Assembly (NCBI RefSeq): GCF_018343615.1
Contig: NZ_JAGYPI010000002.1
Span: forward strand, 267,562 to 331,561
Source: Bacillus sp. FJAT-49736
Lineage (GTDB): Bacteria > Bacillota > Bacilli > Bacillales > Bacillaceae_C
Reading direction: 5' to 3'
DNA length: 64,000 nt
Shown: piece after piece, positions 54,286 to 61,533 of the stretch
How the letters are laid out: each line of letters begins with the position of its first letter
How positions within the stretch are numbered: position 1 is the first letter of the stretch
The notes under the pieces: generated by a model
Databases searched by the model: none
What the model saw: the letters and a program-made list of their open reading frames with translations, nothing else
What the model was told of the DNA's origin: nothing
Position numbers and translations under genes: made by a program

Positions 54286-55107
54286 TTAAAGCACTCCTAA
54301 GAATGAAAGAATAATAGCCAGCACAAATGTTACAACAATAAGCAATACTGGACTTACTTTTTTGTATTTTAAGAAGTAATACATTAAGAATGTGTATCCG
54401 AACGGTAAAATATTCGGGAAAATATGATCGAAGAAATCTTTTTGTAAATAAATCTTATGTCCCGAGCTTATTTTAAACGCTGCTGCTACATCAATATGAA
54501 CATAGGATGCGATCAAACCACCAATTACCGTTACCCCTAAAATCGTTGCCGCCTTGGAAATAACTTCCGAGTTCTCTTTTATGACCGTTATCGCCCTGGT
54601 TCCCAGGTTATATCCCATATGTGCCCAAAAAATTCTTAAGAAGAAGATTCCAACATATACAAGGAAGAAGATAATTGGTCCTAAAAGGTTTCCGTCTTTC
54701 GCGAATGATGCTGTTATACCTGCAACAATTGGTAGAATCGTAAACCAGAAAATCGCATCTCCGATACCTGCTAACGGACCGAACAAGGCAACCTTTAAAC
54801 CTTTAATGGTGCTGCGATTTTCCTTATTTTCTTCTAGTGATAATAAAAGACCCATTAAGAAAGGCACCATTGGAGGGCTTGTATTAATGAACTCCATATT
54901 ATCCTTCATTGAATTAGATAAGCCTTGCTTATCGTTTTTATATATTTTCTTTAAAAATGGCAGCATGGAGTATAACCAACCACCAGCTTGCATTCTTTCA
55001 TAGTTAAAGCTTGCTTGTAAGAAAACAGAGCGTAAACCTAATTTAGTTATATCTTTCTTCGATAACACACGTTTTTCTTCATGGTTTTGAGTTGTATTAG
55101 ATTCCAT
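54286..55107 (-). CDS. agaD: Mannose-family PTS enzyme IID
   Basis: A 273-residue EIID. Motifs: LRSVFLQASFNYERMQAGGWLYSM, NTSPPMVPFLMGLLLSLEE, LFGPLAGIGDAIFWFTILPIVAGI, and C-terminal membrane helices. With EIIC it forms the sugar channel. ATG 55107 is chosen: GGAGGTGG lies 8 nt upstream and the gene then overlaps EIIC by 11 nt; an open frame to 55176 would overlap EIIC by 80 nt. Confidence 0.92.
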   Translation of the reverse strand: MESNTTQNHEEKRVLSKKDITKLGLRSVFLQASFNYERMQAGGWLYSMLPFLKKIYKNDKQGLSNSMKDNMEFINTSPPMVPFLMGLLLSLEENKENRSTIKGLKVALFGPLAGIGDAIFWFTILPIVAGITASFAKDGNLLGPIIFFLVYVGIFFLRIFWAHMGYNLGTRAITVIKENSEVISKAATILGVTVIGGLIASYVHIDVAAAFKISSGHKIYLQKDFFDHIFPNILPFGYTFLMYYFLKYKKVSPVLLIVVTFVLAIILSFLGVL

Positions 55108-55897
55108 CTTCGTAGCCACCTCCATGTGCAGCGCTTTCAGCAAGCTTCTCTTCCAGCTTTTGTTTTTCTTTGTCATTATAGAATTGGTATAAGGCTGCTG
55201 CTACACCAATTACCGCTACTGGTAAAAGGTTTCCGAATTGGATGAAAGAAGCAACAACAAATCCGATTAATAAATATGGCATGAATTTTCCTTTTAACAT
55301 AACCTTTAACAACAAACCAAATCCGACTGCTGGTAAAATTCCACCTGCAATTTCAAATCCATGGCTTAACCAGCCTGGCATGGAAGCAACTAAGTGCTTC
55401 ATTGGTTCTTGTGCAATATAACCACATAGGAATACAACAATTCCGTAAGTTAATGCTACGATGATCATTGGCAAAATCGTAATCCTACCAAATGCCTTTG
55501 TATCAGCCTCTGCAGCATATTTGTCTGCTTTGCCCATAAATACAGAAAAAGAAGAATAGAAGAATAAGATAATATATTGCATTAGAAAACTAAATGGTAA
55601 TGCTAGTCCAATAGATGTAGCTGGATTGTGTCCGGTTGTATGTGCAATAACAACTGTCATAACCCCCGCCAAAATCGGGTTTGGTGGTTGAGTTCCACCA
55701 GCTGGTGTTAATCCAGCAAACGCTAACTCTGTTAAGCCCCCGGCCATAACGCCCATCTTTACATCCCCAAGGATAATCCCGGTGAGAGTACAAACGATCA
55801 TTGGACGGAAGATGTATAAGCCTTCCAACCAAAAATCGAAGCCGCAGATGATGGCAACAAGTGCAAGGATTATACCTTGCGTTAATGTAATGTCCAT
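55097..55897 (-). CDS. agaC: Mannose-family PTS enzyme IIC
   Basis: A 266-residue EIIC membrane protein: FDFWLEGLYIFRPMIVCTLTG, then MGVMAGGLTELAFAGLTPAGGTQPPNP with the conserved sugar-channel segment, and several further membrane helices. ATG 55897 is chosen over a GTG at 55906 that overlaps the ribosome binding site. It lies 12 nt after the EIIB gene. Confidence 0.92.
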   Translation of the reverse strand: MDITLTQGIILALVAIICGFDFWLEGLYIFRPMIVCTLTGIILGDVKMGVMAGGLTELAFAGLTPAGGTQPPNPILAGVMTVVIAHTTGHNPATSIGLALPFSFLMQYIILFFYSSFSVFMGKADKYAAEADTKAFGRITILPMIIVALTYGIVVFLCGYIAQEPMKHLVASMPGWLSHGFEIAGGILPAVGFGLLLKVMLKGKFMPYLLIGFVVASFIQFGNLLPVAVIGVAAALYQFYNDKEKQKLEEKLAESAAHGGGYEDGI

Positions 55898-55909
55898 ATT
55901 GATCACTTC

Positions 55910-56377
55910 CTATTTAATAGAATGTTTTGTGTCATCTGGAGTATCTTGAATGAATACATTTACTCCCTTAGATTCGATATAGCGTAAATCCTCAAGATCT
56001 TGGTCATCTACATATACTTTTTTCGTAATTTGCTTTTTACCTTCTGAAAAATGCATGTTTCCAACATTAAGATCCTTGATTGGTACTCCGCCATCAACAA
56101 GCTGACGTACTACCTGAGGAGTTTTACAAACGATAAAAATCTTTTGTCTATCAGCTGCTTTGTGGATGATATCAATTGTTTTTTGTACAGTGAAGAAACG
56201 AATATCTGCACCAGATGATTTAGCTGTTACCTCCATCAATTGCTGTTGTAAAGGTTCATTTGCTGTTTGATCATCCACCACTACTAGAAGATTTGCACCA
56301 AGCGATGTTGTCCAAATAACTCCAACCTGTCCGTGTACAAGACGATTATCGATGCGTGTTAACAAAATATTTGGCAT
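55910..56377 (-). CDS. agaB: Mannose-family PTS enzyme IIB
   Basis: A 155-residue EIIB with active-site His15 in NRLVHGQVGVIW, plus VVDDQTANEPLQQQLMEV and GGVPIKDLNVGNMHF. It is the first gene of the EIIB-EIIC-EIID-EIIA-lacC-lacD transcription unit, with an AgaR-like operator upstream. Confidence 0.93.
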   Translation of the reverse strand: MPNILLTRIDNRLVHGQVGVIWTTSLGANLLVVVDDQTANEPLQQQLMEVTAKSSGADIRFFTVQKTIDIIHKAADRQKIFIVCKTPQVVRQLVDGGVPIKDLNVGNMHFSEGKKQITKKVYVDDQDLEDLRYIESKGVNVFIQDTPDDTKHSIK

Positions 56378-56431
56378 TTTTCTTCCTCCTAATTCAGCAG
56401 CTTGAAACCGCTTAAATTAATAGATTAATGG

Positions 56432-56490
56432 AATGAACCTAAGTCCAGATGGATAATCTCTTTTTCTACAAAAAATGACCTAGGTTCATT
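56432..56490 (-). repeat. Long inverted repeat in the EIIB leader
   Basis: AATGAACCTAAGTC (56432-56445) and GACCTAGGTTCATT (56477-56490) form a 14-bp stem with one mismatch around a 31-nt loop. It lies 55 nt upstream of the EIIB start. It could be a leader hairpin or part of a terminator after agaI. Confidence 0.5.
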
Positions 56491-56534
56491 TCACTTTTTC
56501 TATGATGTTATATTTACGTCATGTCAGTGTAATA

Positions 56535-56554
56535 ACATGATGTCATTACCAGTT
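56535..56554 (-). promoter_or_regulatory. AgaR operator in the PTS operon promoter
   Basis: The minus strand reads TAACTGGTAATGACATCATG. The first 15 bases are repeated exactly upstream of agaR. The site lies within the 17-nt spacer of a weak TTGTAA / TTATTA promoter. The pattern resembles dre sites of HutC-type GntR regulators such as NagR. Confidence 0.75.
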
Positions 56555-56566
56555 ACAAAATAATTA

Positions 56567-56580
56567 TAAAACGCTTTCAA
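56567..56580 (-). promoter_or_regulatory. cre-like site of the PTS operon
   Basis: TTGAAAGCGTTTTA on the minus strand matches the cre consensus except near its 3' end. It lies just upstream of the likely -35, suggesting CcpA control. Confidence 0.5.
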
Positions 56581-56755
56581 ACCAGTGTCAATTACTTAAA
56601 ACTCTTTTTTTAATATTTGGTGTTTTAGAAATTAAAACATTTACGCTGATCAAATATTTAGTTTTTCTGTCCGTTAGAGCTTTTTTATAAGACATTTTCA
56701 CTTGTCTCTTCGGTCAATTTGTCTAATAAAAGACCTGACTTGGCTAAACCTAATC

Positions 56756-57463
56756 CTATGATAATTTCCCTGCAGCTTCTCGGTCCAATAAAACTACGAC
56801 ACGTGGATGTAATTGTAGAATGGAACCTGGAACATCCTCTGTAATTTTACCAGTTAAGCTTTCCTTGATAATTTCTGCCTTTTTTGAACCATTAGCCATT
56901 AGTAGGATATTCTGCGCATTCATGATTGTTTTTATTCCTATCGTAACCGCTTTGTTTGGAACATGATCATAGCCGCCAAATTCTTCACTATGCTGTACCT
57001 TAGATTCATGTGTTAACGCTAATACATTTGTGAGAGTGTCGAACGGGGTGTTCGGCTCGTTATAGGCAATATGGCCATTCTCACCAATCCCTAAAATAAC
57101 CGTATCAAAGCCGCCATTTTTCTCAATAACCGTATCATAACCAGCATAATTATGTTCTGTCAGCAGGTGAATATTGTCTGAACTAATCTTCGTTTTCCCG
57201 AAAAATTCCACTTGCAAATAATAAGCACAAGTGCCAGGGACCGTTTCATCGACGTCGCAATACTCATCAATATTGTAAAAATGCACATGTTCGATTCCAT
57301 ATCCAAGATTAAGGTATTCAACCAATTGACGATACATACCAGTTGGAGTATTTCCCGTGGCTAAACCAAGGTTTACCCTTTTCTCCTGTGCCATTCTTTT
57401 CATCAAAAAATCAGCCGCGTTTTTACTCATTTCTTCGTATGTGTTAGAAACGATTATTTTCAT
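56756..57463 (-). CDS. agaI: Galactosamine-6-phosphate isomerase/deaminase (NagB family)
   Basis: A 235-residue NagB-like enzyme: NLGLATGNTPTGMYRQLV, FYNIDEYCDVD, VILGIGENGHIAYNEPNTPF (catalytic His). The family converts an amino sugar-6-phosphate to a ketose-6-phosphate plus ammonia. Beside agaS and lacCD the substrate is probably galactosamine-6-phosphate. Start either TTG 57469 or ATG 57463. It follows agaS by about 20 nt. Confidence 0.85.
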   Translation of the reverse strand: MKIIVSNTYEEMSKNAADFLMKRMAQEKRVNLGLATGNTPTGMYRQLVEYLNLGYGIEHVHFYNIDEYCDVDETVPGTCAYYLQVEFFGKTKISSDNIHLLTEHNYAGYDTVIEKNGGFDTVILGIGENGHIAYNEPNTPFDTLTNVLALTHESKVQHSEEFGGYDHVPNKAVTIGIKTIMNAQNILLMANGSKKAEIIKESLTGKITEDVPGSILQLHPRVVVLLDREAAGKLS

Positions 57464-57483
57464 TTTCAAGCCATTCCCTTCTA

Positions 57484-58665
57484 TTATTTAAACGGATATA
57501 TGGTTACTCCCTGTACCACTCGGTTTACACTGCCATTTGGTACTGGATTATCCGGTGTAAATTTCAAATTCAGCGATTTATAGACCGCAAGAATTTGTGC
57601 ATTGATAATGTACGGGAATGAAAGCCATACATCATCGAAGGTAGACGGTTCCGCTTGAAGATGTACGTAATAATCACTATTTTCTTTGGCATCTTCCATA
57701 AATTGATTAGAGATAGCCAAAACCTTCAATTGACTTCTTTGTTTTTCTGCATATAGCTCTTTTAAAATATCCATATCATATTTTTGTGTGTATGGATTAT
57801 TGCCGATAAATACCACTGCAAGTGACTCATCATTTAAAATCGTTTTGGGACCGTGACGGAATCCCATTGGAGATTCAAAATAAGAAAAAACATTTCCATC
57901 AGTCAATTCCAGCATTTTCAAGGATGCCTCATGTGATAATCCTAATAAGGTTCCTGACCCCAGATAAATAACATTTGTAAATGGGATTAAAGAGATTTCC
58001 TTTAAGACTGCAGCAGCAGTATTGAAGACATTTTTTCCGGACTCCGTTACCCAGTTAACAGTGCTTTTTAATTGGTTTAATTTGTCCATTTGGAAAATTA
58101 AGAGTACTGTTAGCATCATGCAGGAGAAGCTGCTTGTCATTGCAAAGCTTTTGTCATTGCTTCCTTCCGGCATTAAAAGCAATAATGTTCTGTCATCACT
58201 TTTTCTAGCTAAGTATCCATCCGGGTTGCACGTAATGTGAATTGGATAGAAATCCTTGATTAATTGCCCACCTAATTCAACAGCCGCAACACTCTCAGGG
58301 CTATTTCCGGATCTTGCAAAAGAAACCATTATTGTTGGGATATTTTCCTCCAAATAATATTCCGGGTTTGAGACAATATTAGTTGTAGGAATGCTATGAA
58401 TCGTAAATACTTGATTATCACAAACCTTAGCTAAGTATGGTGCCACCGTATCCCCTACAAACGCGGAAGTTCCGGCTCCTGTTAAAATAACCTTAACCTT
58501 CTCATGTTTCCCCGTAATCATTTGAAAATATGCTTGAATTCTTTCCTGTTCCTTCTGTACATACTGATATGCCTTCTCCCAAAGCAAAGGCTGATGGGAA
58601 ATTTCGCGGTGAGTGTGATACACACCAAGCTCATGTAATCGTTCCTCTGTTTCGTTTAAAAACAA
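57484..58665 (-). CDS. agaS: SIS-domain aldose-ketose isomerase / deaminase (AgaS)
   Basis: A 393-residue protein with two SIS domains. Motifs: LHELGVYHTHREISHQPLLW, ILTGAGTSAFVGD, MVSFARSGNSPESVAAVELG and NVIYLGSGTLLGLSHEASLKML. In Aga systems AgaS deaminates and isomerises galactosamine-6-phosphate to tagatose-6-phosphate, so this cluster has two candidate enzymes (with agaI) for that step. I prefer TTG 58665 because GAGGTG lies 6 nt upstream; ATG 58683 has no ribosome binding site. Confidence 0.88.
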   Translation of the reverse strand: MFLNETEERLHELGVYHTHREISHQPLLWEKAYQYVQKEQERIQAYFQMITGKHEKVKVILTGAGTSAFVGDTVAPYLAKVCDNQVFTIHSIPTTNIVSNPEYYLEENIPTIMVSFARSGNSPESVAAVELGGQLIKDFYPIHITCNPDGYLARKSDDRTLLLLMPEGSNDKSFAMTSSFSCMMLTVLLIFQMDKLNQLKSTVNWVTESGKNVFNTAAAVLKEISLIPFTNVIYLGSGTLLGLSHEASLKMLELTDGNVFSYFESPMGFRHGPKTILNDESLAVVFIGNNPYTQKYDMDILKELYAEKQRSQLKVLAISNQFMEDAKENSDYYVHLQAEPSTFDDVWLSFPYIINAQILAVYKSLNLKFTPDNPVPNGSVNRVVQGVTIYPFK

Positions 58666-58765
58666 TGTACACACCTCATTCATATCTTTTTTTTAAAATT
58701 GGTGCCAGTGATTATGCCTTTTGCACCATTCTGTAATGCCCTGACAAAGCAGAGCAATCTTTGTA

Positions 58766-58796
58766 GGCTGGCAAGTTATGTGTTTGCTTACCAGCC
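58766..58796 (-). terminator. Hairpin between agaR and agaS
   Basis: GGCTGGCAAG (58766-58775) and CTTACCAGCC (58787-58796) form a 10-bp stem with one wobble. No T run follows on the minus strand, so it is probably an intercistronic processing or attenuation hairpin. Confidence 0.45.
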
Positions 58797-58818
58797 TCTC
58801 GAAAGAGCGTATATAATC

Positions 58819-59538
58819 TTATTTCAATTCTGTTTCATAGACAAATTTATCGCCTCTTGCAACAGAAAGTGTATATTCAACAGCACGACCATTAAAAAAA
58901 GCCAATCGCTCAATGTTCAATGCTGGTGCTCCTACCTTTTCCGTCAAAAATGGCGCTTCTTTAAGGCCAACTCCAACGGCTTTAAATCGTTCATTCGCAT
59001 TTGTAATGCGAATATCGTATTTTTTTTGAAATAGTTCATACATAGAATTCAATGATAGCTCCAGCTCTGTTAATTTTGGAAATTGATAATATGGCAAATA
59101 AGTAGTTTCGTATATAATCGGCTCGTCATCCGCTAATCGTAAACGAGCAAATTCGAATACATCCTCATCCTCGGCAAGTCCCAGTTTTAAAGCAATCTTT
59201 TTAGGGGCTGGTATGATTTTAAATGAGAGAATTTTCGTTGACGGCTTCTTACCTAACTTTTTCATTTCCTCTGTGAAGCTATAAAATGTCACGAGATTTT
59301 GTGTGAATGCCTGCGGTGATACAAAGCTTCCTTTTCCATGCTCCTTGTAGATATACCCCTCATTTTCAAGTTCTATCATTGCCTGCCGAATAGTAGTGCG
59401 ACTAATGTCGTACATATCACATAGCTCACGCTCTGATGGCAGCTTATCAAACTCTTTCCACTCACCGGATCTAATTTTTTCAACAATGATATCTATCAAT
59501 TGAGCATATAAAGGCACACGACTCTTTTTATTAATCAT
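58819..59538 (-). CDS. agaR: GntR-family (HutC/UTRA) repressor of the galactosamine cluster
   Basis: A 239-residue regulator: winged helix (VPLYAQLIDIIVEKIRSGEW, then ERELCDMYDISRTTIRQAMI) and a UTRA domain. The effector is probably an amino-sugar phosphate, by analogy with NagR. ATG 59538 is chosen, with GGAGGGGG upstream. A matching 15-bp operator word occurs in its own promoter and in the PTS promoter, so it likely represses both transcription units. Confidence 0.9.
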   Translation of the reverse strand: MINKKSRVPLYAQLIDIIVEKIRSGEWKEFDKLPSERELCDMYDISRTTIRQAMIELENEGYIYKEHGKGSFVSPQAFTQNLVTFYSFTEEMKKLGKKPSTKILSFKIIPAPKKIALKLGLAEDEDVFEFARLRLADDEPIIYETTYLPYYQFPKLTELELSLNSMYELFQKKYDIRITNANERFKAVGVGLKEAPFLTEKVGAPALNIERLAFFNGRAVEYTLSVARGDKFVYETELK

Positions 59539-59563
59539 CTCTTTCCCCCTCCCTCGCAGCATA

Positions 59564-59588
59564 ATTATAATGTTGTCATTACCAGTTA
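59564..59588 (-). promoter_or_regulatory. agaR promoter with AgaR operator
   Basis: TATAAT on the minus strand (59564-59569) directly follows the operator (59570-59588, forward reading TAACTGGTAATGACAACAT), so the repressor would sit between -35 and -10. The -35 is weak. Confidence 0.75.
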
Positions 59589-59637
59589 ACTTATCATTAT
59601 TTGACCAACAATTCTATCTAACCATGTAACCGCTTTT

Positions 59638-59653
59638 TTGTCAACGCTTTCAA
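59638..59653 (-). promoter_or_regulatory. CcpA cre site of the agaR operon
   Basis: TTGAAAGCGTTGACAA on the minus strand matches WTGNAANCGNWNNCAW at every position. It lies about 50 bp upstream of the operator. Confidence 0.85.
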
Positions 59654-59731
59654 TCATGTCTAAAAAGTGTCAATTTATGAGTACCTCTGTTATTTGTCTT
59701 TAAATAGTACTCTTTTATGGTGCCAAACACC

Positions 59732-59756
59732 AAAAAAGGAGCCAACTAATGGCTCC
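59732..59756 (-). terminator. Terminator of the LD-carboxypeptidase gene
   Basis: GGAGCCA and TGGCTCC form a 7-bp stem with a 5-nt loop; the minus strand continues TTTTTTGG. A GGTGCCAAACACC word adjoins it. Confidence 0.85.
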
Positions 59757-59873
59757 AAATCATATGCGACTATATGTCTGAGCCTGGAGAAGCTACTCTT
59801 ATACCTACATATTTATTGTCAGTTCAGTGGGAAAAGTTATATGTAACAGAATTGCCAACGTTTCATTGCAACT

Positions 59874-60812
59874 TCACGACTGAACGACGCTCTCTTCCAC
59901 GATTAAACGTTTATTATTAGCATCCAGAGTCGCCTTTACCCCAAACGGCAATGTTATTTTTTCCTTGCAATGACCTGCCTGAAGATTGTAAATTACAGGC
60001 TTACCAAAAGGGACAACGATATTTTCAATTACATCAAGAATATCGAAGCCATGAGCATAGTTAGGGGATTCGCTTTCCGTAAATGTACCGAAAATAAGTC
60101 CGGCTGCATCCTCTATTTTCCCGGCTAATGCAAGCTGTGTTAACATCCGATCAACCTTATATGGTTCCTCACCTATATCCTCCAGAAATAGAAGTTTTCC
60201 TTTCGTATCCAATTCGTATGGAGTACACAATAACGCAGTAACAAGTGAGAGATTCCCTCCAACCATTTCTCCTTCCACAGTCCCTTCTACTAAGCAAGAA
60301 ATCCCTTGACCATCGGGATTCTTTATCTCACCGAGAGGCTCCGCTTTCGTTAAAGTCGCTAAAAGGGATGATCGCGAAAATTCATCACAATCGATAAGCT
60401 CCGTTGTTGCCATTGGACCATGAATGGTTGCCAGCCCGCATTTTTGGAAAAAAGCAATATGTAATGCCGTAATATCGCTATAACCGATAAATAGCTTTGG
60501 ATGCTCGGTTACCACTTCATAGTCCAATAAATCCAGCAATTGAGCCGAACCATAACCGCCGCGCAAACAAAGAATCGCATCGATTTCAGGGTCTGCAAAC
60601 ATTTCATTTAATTCCTCCGCACGGCTCTGCGGAGTACCGGCTAAATATCCACCATACTCTTCGTAACAGCTTTTCCCAACTTTCACTTGAAATCCGAGTT
60701 CTTTAATGGCCTCTATTGCCAAAGGCACTCTTTCTGCTTTGGAAGGTCCTGCAGGTGCAGTTATGCCGATTGTATCTCCTTTTATTAGCTTTTTCCCTTT
60801 GATTCTTTTCAA
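59874..60812 (-). CDS. LD-carboxypeptidase family protein (S66)
   Basis: A serine peptidase of the LdcA/MccF family that removes the terminal D-Ala from tetrapeptides of peptidoglycan turnover. Motifs: KGDTIGITAPAGP, LRGGYGSAQLLDLLDY, the nucleophile in FIGYSDITALH, Glu in LFLEDIGEEPYKVDR and His in LQAGHCKEKITLPFG. I prefer TTG 60812, 8 nt after AAAGGAGG; ATG 60818 is only 2 nt from that site. It has its own terminator. Confidence 0.93.
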   Translation of the reverse strand: MKRIKGKKLIKGDTIGITAPAGPSKAERVPLAIEAIKELGFQVKVGKSCYEEYGGYLAGTPQSRAEELNEMFADPEIDAILCLRGGYGSAQLLDLLDYEVVTEHPKLFIGYSDITALHIAFFQKCGLATIHGPMATTELIDCDEFSRSSLLATLTKAEPLGEIKNPDGQGISCLVEGTVEGEMVGGNLSLVTALLCTPYELDTKGKLLFLEDIGEEPYKVDRMLTQLALAGKIEDAAGLIFGTFTESESPNYAHGFDILDVIENIVVPFGKPVIYNLQAGHCKEKITLPFGVKATLDANNKRLIVEESVVQS

Positions 60813-60818
60813 TCCCAT

Positions 60819-61125
60819 CTCCTCCTTTGTATTATTGTTAGAATTCTATTACTGCCGGAAAAGTTCCTATAGGTATATATACTCAATTCGGGCCATTCTT
60901 CTTGAATTTCGGGATATTTGTCTAAGGAATCGGGATGTTTAATGTTTAACTCATGCCTTTCTCACAGTAATTCGGGATGATTGTTCTTTTACATTTGGAA
61001 TTTTATTCAACTTCATCAATATATTACATGTAGATATTTTACGAAGTTATGCCTATAATAGGAATGTTATTTTTTTTACATAGTGTTTTTACACGCTAAT
61101 AAATATGATAATGGGGGGAAATACA
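60819..61125. other. Intergenic region with 21-bp repeat
   Basis: About 305 nt between divergent ldcA-type and small membrane protein genes. No gene is visible. It holds the repeat at 60884-60985 and presumably both promoters. Confidence 0.6.
60884..60985. repeat. 21-bp-period direct repeat array (TTCGGGAT type)
   Basis: The word (A)TTCGGG/ATCGGG has its CGGG at 60889, 60910, 60931 and 60973: steps of 21, 21 and 42. The unit between (near 60952) has lost the word but keeps the spacing. All three plus-strand and minus-strand frames are interrupted by stops, so it is noncoding. Confidence 0.8.
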
Positions 61126-61491
61126 TTGAAAAGAAAATTAAAGATTAATGTGCTTGCTGGAATTTTCGACATCATTAACGCTTTCATGATTATGATCTCA
61201 TGGGGAGTTGTTCTATTTGCGGCTGTTGGTGAAGCTGCTGCTAATGGTTCTGGTCATGTTACTGGTGGAGTAGCTGCTGTTTTCTATGTAATAGCAATTA
61301 TCGGTCTTATTCTTCATATTGTAGGATTAGTACAATCTAAAAAAGCAAGAATTTCGATTGTAGGCCATATTTTGGGCATCATCGGATGTGGTTGCTTTGT
61401 TATTACAATGGCATTAGCATTCCCAGCCTTTGTTTTAGTAGTGCTGGCAGCTATTTTTACATTGAGACAAAAAAACTTACAAAATGCATAA
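61126..61491 (+). CDS. Small membrane protein (DUF4064-like)
   Basis: A 121-residue protein with four hydrophobic helices (for example VLAGIFDIINAFMIMISWGV and VFYVIAIIGLILHIVGLVQ) and a basic C-terminus (TLRQKNLQNA). It resembles DUF4064-type integral membrane proteins; function unknown. The start is TTG 61126, 7 nt after GGGGGG; the frame is open to 61105, but its ATG would place the ribosome binding site inside the gene. Confidence 0.7.
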   Translation: MKRKLKINVLAGIFDIINAFMIMISWGVVLFAAVGEAAANGSGHVTGGVAAVFYVIAIIGLILHIVGLVQSKKARISIVGHILGIIGCGCFVITMALAFPAFVLVVLAAIFTLRQKNLQNA

Positions 61492-61505
61492 TATTTTTTA
61501 AAAGG

Positions 61506-61533
61506 AAAAGCAGCCGCAAAGGCTGCTTTTTTT
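61506..61533. terminator. Bidirectional terminator
   Basis: AAAAGCAGCC pairs with GGCTGCTTTT around GCAAA, with A and T runs on both sides. It serves both convergent genes. Confidence 0.93.

Noticed and set aside
54554-55003. 149-codon open frame on the plus strand
   Set aside because: It lies antisense within the EIID gene, whose protein is strongly conserved; the antisense frame shows no domain.
55108-55176. Longer EIID N-terminus
   Set aside because: It would overlap EIIC by 80 nt; ATG 55107 has a strong GGAGGTGG at 8 nt and the normal stop-start overlap.
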